Of a stretch of 64,000 bases of DNA, positions 62,003-64,000 are shown one piece after another. The stretch covers positions 2,938,181 to 3,002,180 of the forward strand of contig CP092081.1 of assembly GCA_022226935.1 (NCBI GenBank), in the 5' to 3' direction. The stretch is from Nitrospira sp. GTDB taxonomy: Bacteria; Nitrospirota; Nitrospiria; Nitrospirales; Nitrospiraceae. The stretch's first letter is position 1. Each line of letters opens with the position of its first letter. The notes under the pieces are model-generated. The model searched no databases and was not told where the DNA came from. It saw only the letters and a program-made list of their open reading frames with translations. Made by a program: the position numbers and the translations under genes.

Positions 62003-63025
62003 ATGGGTTCTGTGAAGGGATTGGTGCTCGTTACCGGCGCCGCCGGGTTTATCGGATCCCATGTGGCCAGGCGATTATTGGATCGCGGGGATGCCGTTCT
62101 GGGGTTGGACAATCTGAACGATTATTACGACGTTCGCCTGAAGGAAGCCCGTTTGGCTCGCCTGCAGACGCACCCGCAGTTTCAATTTGCGAAGGTGGAT
62201 GTGTCGGATCGATCCGGCATGGCGGCCCTCTTCGAACAGCAACCCATTCGACGTGTGGTGCATCTGGCGGCGCAGGCCGGCGTGCGATATTCCCTCGTGA
62301 ATCCCCATGCCTATACCGCCAGCAATATCGAGGGGTTTCTGAATATTCTGGAAGGCTGCCGCCATCACAAGGTCGAGCACCTGGTTTATGCGTCCACGAG
62401 TTCGGTGTACGGTGGCCATACGAAGATGCCGTTTTCGGTGCATGACAATGTCGATCATCCGGTGTCGCTCTATGCTGCCACCAAAAAAGCCAACGAGTTG
62501 ATGGCGCATTGTTATGCGCATCTGTATCGATTCCCGATCACCGGATTGCGATTCTTCACGGTCTACGGGCCTTGGGGCCGCCCCGACATGGCGCTGTTTT
62601 TGTTCACCAAGGCGATTCTCGAAGGCAAACCCATCGATGTGTTCAATCACGGGAAGATGCAGCGCGATTTTACCTATGTCGATGATATCGCCGAGGGTGT
62701 GTTACGCACACTCGATCGGCCCGCGCAGGTTGATCCACAGTGGTCGAGTGATCAGCCCGATCCCGGCAGCAGCTCGGCGCCCTATCGACTCTATAATATC
62801 GGCAACAACCAGCCTGTAGACCTCCTGCGATTCATCGAGGTGCTGGAACAGACGCTCGGTAAGAAGGCTGAAAAAAATCTTCTGCCCCTCCAACCCGGCG
62901 ATGTGCCGGCGACCTATGCCGATGTGGCGGATCTCATGCGGGATACGGGTTTCAAGCCGGCCACGTCGATCGAAACGGGCATCGCCCGATTCGTGGAGTG
63001 GTATCGCGAGTATTACAAGGTCTGA
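62003..63025 (+). CDS. NAD-dependent epimerase, UDP-glucuronate 4-epimerase-like
   Basis: A 340-residue SDR enzyme with [20 protein letters not shown], the [20 protein letters not shown] stretch typical for UDP-glucuronate 4-epimerase, SSVYGG, and the catalytic [11 protein letters not shown] (Tyr-x3-Lys). [19 protein letters not shown] and [19 protein letters not shown] are also characteristic. It converts UDP-glucuronate to UDP-galacturonate for surface polysaccharides. Starts 22 bases after the MBL gene. No other sugar genes lie next to it. Confidence 0.92.
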   Translation: MGSVKGLVLVTGAAGFIGSHVARRLLDRGDAVLGLDNLNDYYDVRLKEARLARLQTHPQFQFAKVDVSDRSGMAALFEQQPIRRVVHLAAQAGVRYSLVNPHAYTASNIEGFLNILEGCRHHKVEHLVYASTSSVYGGHTKMPFSVHDNVDHPVSLYAATKKANELMAHCYAHLYRFPITGLRFFTVYGPWGRPDMALFLFTKAILEGKPIDVFNHGKMQRDFTYVDDIAEGVLRTLDRPAQVDPQWSSDQPDPGSSSAPYRLYNIGNNQPVDLLRFIEVLEQTLGKKAEKNLLPLQPGDVPATYADVADLMRDTGFKPATSIETGIARFVEWYREYYKV

Positions 63026-63215
63026 CGAAACCGAAGTCAGATTCCTGAGCCGGCCTCTCTGCGGCGCCATCTCGTCAGGCTCCCCATCAGCCTTCCATTG
63101 CACCGCTCTTACCAGACCACACTAGCGGCATTGGCGAAATGGCCGTGCGCCGTGTTGCATGGGCAGGTCGGTCAGCCACTTGTTGTGGATTCACGCATGG
63201 AGTAAGGTATGAATC

Positions 63216-63626
63216 ATGGGGTCTACCTTTCCAAAGGCCATTCGAATGGTCTCGCTTGTTCTGGTCGCCGGCTGTGTGCTGAGTGTAGATGTGCGCCAGG
63301 CGTCAGCTGACTCGCCATCGCATCCTGTACCATCTCTGGCTGAGTTAGGGAGTCGCCCGCAGGGAGAGGTCGTGTATGTCCCCGCATTCAACGAACAGCG
63401 GGCGGACCTGTTCCGTCAGTCGCCTGTGCTGAGTGGACGGTTGCGTGTCAGCGAGCAGACGTTAATCCCCTACATCGGTGCTGGGTTTGGCGGAGGCTAC
63501 GTGACGGAGCGCGATCGGGCCTTGATTCCTCAGCCAACCTTGCCGCAGCAGAATCTCTTCGGCGAGTCTCTGGGCAAAGGCATGATGCCGAACGAGTTTC
63601 AAATGGGCATTCGCATTCCCTTCTAA
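63216..63626 (+). CDS. Small secreted protein of unknown function
   Basis: A 136-residue protein. Signal segment MVSLVLVAGCVLSVDVRQASAD; the AGC could also be a lipobox. The mature part has PSLAELGSRPQGEVVYVPAF and TLIPYIGAGFGGGYVTERDR and ends MGIRIPF, with the C-terminal Phe typical of outer-membrane targeted strands. It is too small for a full barrel but may be a barrel remnant or partner. No family recognised. Confidence 0.65.
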   Translation: MGSTFPKAIRMVSLVLVAGCVLSVDVRQASADSPSHPVPSLAELGSRPQGEVVYVPAFNEQRADLFRQSPVLSGRLRVSEQTLIPYIGAGFGGGYVTERDRALIPQPTLPQQNLFGESLGKGMMPNEFQMGIRIPF

Positions 63627-63675
63627 TTCTGCTAATCCGTTTTTCCTATCGAGTGCGGTCTTCGGGGTGGCGTGG

Positions 63676-64000
63676 CTAGAAAAGCCGCCGAGCCAATTCT
63701 GCCGGATCGACTCCGTCCAGGCTTGGTAGGACAAGATGCGCTTCGGTGAGCTGCGAGGCCGGGTAAGTCGTCCCCAGGGCGAGCACTCGCATCCCTGCGC
63801 GTAATCCTGCGTGAATCCCGGCGCGGGAATCCTCGATCACCAGACATTCACCGGCTCGTAGGAGGGGCGGTTTGGGGCGCTTGGCATTGAGTTGCCGGAG
63901 CGCACATTCGTAAATGGCGGGGGCCGGCTTACCGATGCCGCATTCATCGGCAGAGACGATCACCTCAAATGCAGGCTCGATGGGATGACCTGCAAGAGCA
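63676..64000 (-). CDS. HAD-superfamily hydrolase, 3' part
   Basis: The frame stays open to the right edge, so the start lies outside. The visible part has HAD motif III Lys in ECGIGKPAPAIYECALRQ and motif IV VIEDSRAGIHAGLRAGMRVL, which fits the beta-phosphoglucomutase/phosphatase-like branch (subfamily IA). The C-terminus is TLPSLDG-like VLPSLDGVDPAELARRLF. Substrate cannot be told without the cap domain. Confidence 0.85.
   Translation of the reverse strand, partial: ALAGHPIEPAFEVIVSADECGIGKPAPAIYECALRQLNAKRPKPPLLRAGECLVIEDSRAGIHAGLRAGMRVLALGTTYPASQLTEAHLVLPSLDGVDPAELARRLF

Noticed and set aside
1-64000. CRISPR array, insertion sequence, integrase or phage genes
   Set aside because: No regularly spaced repeats with spacers, transposase motifs or tRNA-site integrase were seen anywhere in the window, including next to tRNA-His.

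Overview
This 64 kb stretch looks like chromosome of a Nitrospira-type bacterium (phylum Nitrospirota). That assignment is inference: it rests on moderately high G+C by eye, an AniA-like copper nitrite reductase (NirK), many Gram-negative envelope genes (LptE, MlaA, BBP2-type porin, lipoproteins), and a dense load of PAS/GAF kinase, PilZ, HDOD and GGDEF signalling genes. A search with LeuS, Der and S20 would settle it. I see no rRNA, CRISPR array, insertion sequence or phage gene. There is one tRNA (His).

Layout. 0-3.6 kb: the 3' part of kdpD, then kdpE and an outer-membrane porin (potassium response). 3.6-4.8 kb: an A+T-rich acyltransferase-3 gene that looks acquired. 5.1-13.6 kb: lipoprotein, hydroxyacid dehydrogenase, OB-like secreted protein, M20 peptidase, nirK with a strong terminator, zinc alcohol dehydrogenase, PEGA lipoprotein and a large secreted unknown. 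13.6-16.2 kb: ECF sigma factor / zinc-finger anti-sigma / cytochrome c operon and an internally duplicated exported protein. 16.5-28.9 kb: housekeeping (der, leuS, lptE, holA, rpsT, pyrF) with a 1313-residue hybrid sensor kinase. 29-30.5 kb: tRNA-His and three tandem PilZ-domain genes. 30.8-34 kb: a putative glucosylglycerate (compatible solute) module of GT81-like synthase, small channel-like protein and HAD phosphatase. 34.2-39 kb: a 1592-residue TPR / disordered / membrane protein with a recurring MPW motif. 39.4-41.1 kb: second ECF sigma cluster (DUF3619, unknown, DUF3106). 41.1-43.3 kb: three-gene HDOD / GGDEF operon with 4-base overlaps. 43.5-51.9 kb: AIM24-like, M48 protease, phosphoesterase, DUF3015, DUF4105, TRL lipoprotein, beta-barrel, hydrolase, MlaA. 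52-54.3 kb: tdh-kbl threonine degradation. 54.4-59.7 kb: exported proteins (TonB-C, YceI, LolA-like, two SUMF1-fold proteins) around hemD. 59.9-64 kb: VOC protein, metallo-beta-lactamase-fold protein, UDP-glucuronate epimerase-like enzyme, small secreted protein and a HAD gene cut by the window end.

The recurring theme is envelope and stress signalling: two ECF systems, Kdp, a large PAS kinase and a set of possible cyclic-di-GMP effectors. The least explained items are the 1592-residue TPR/MPW-repeat protein, the PilZ trio, the pseudo-receiver GGDEF/HDOD operon, and the paired SUMF1-fold proteins that lack the catalytic cysteines of formylglycine-generating enzymes.
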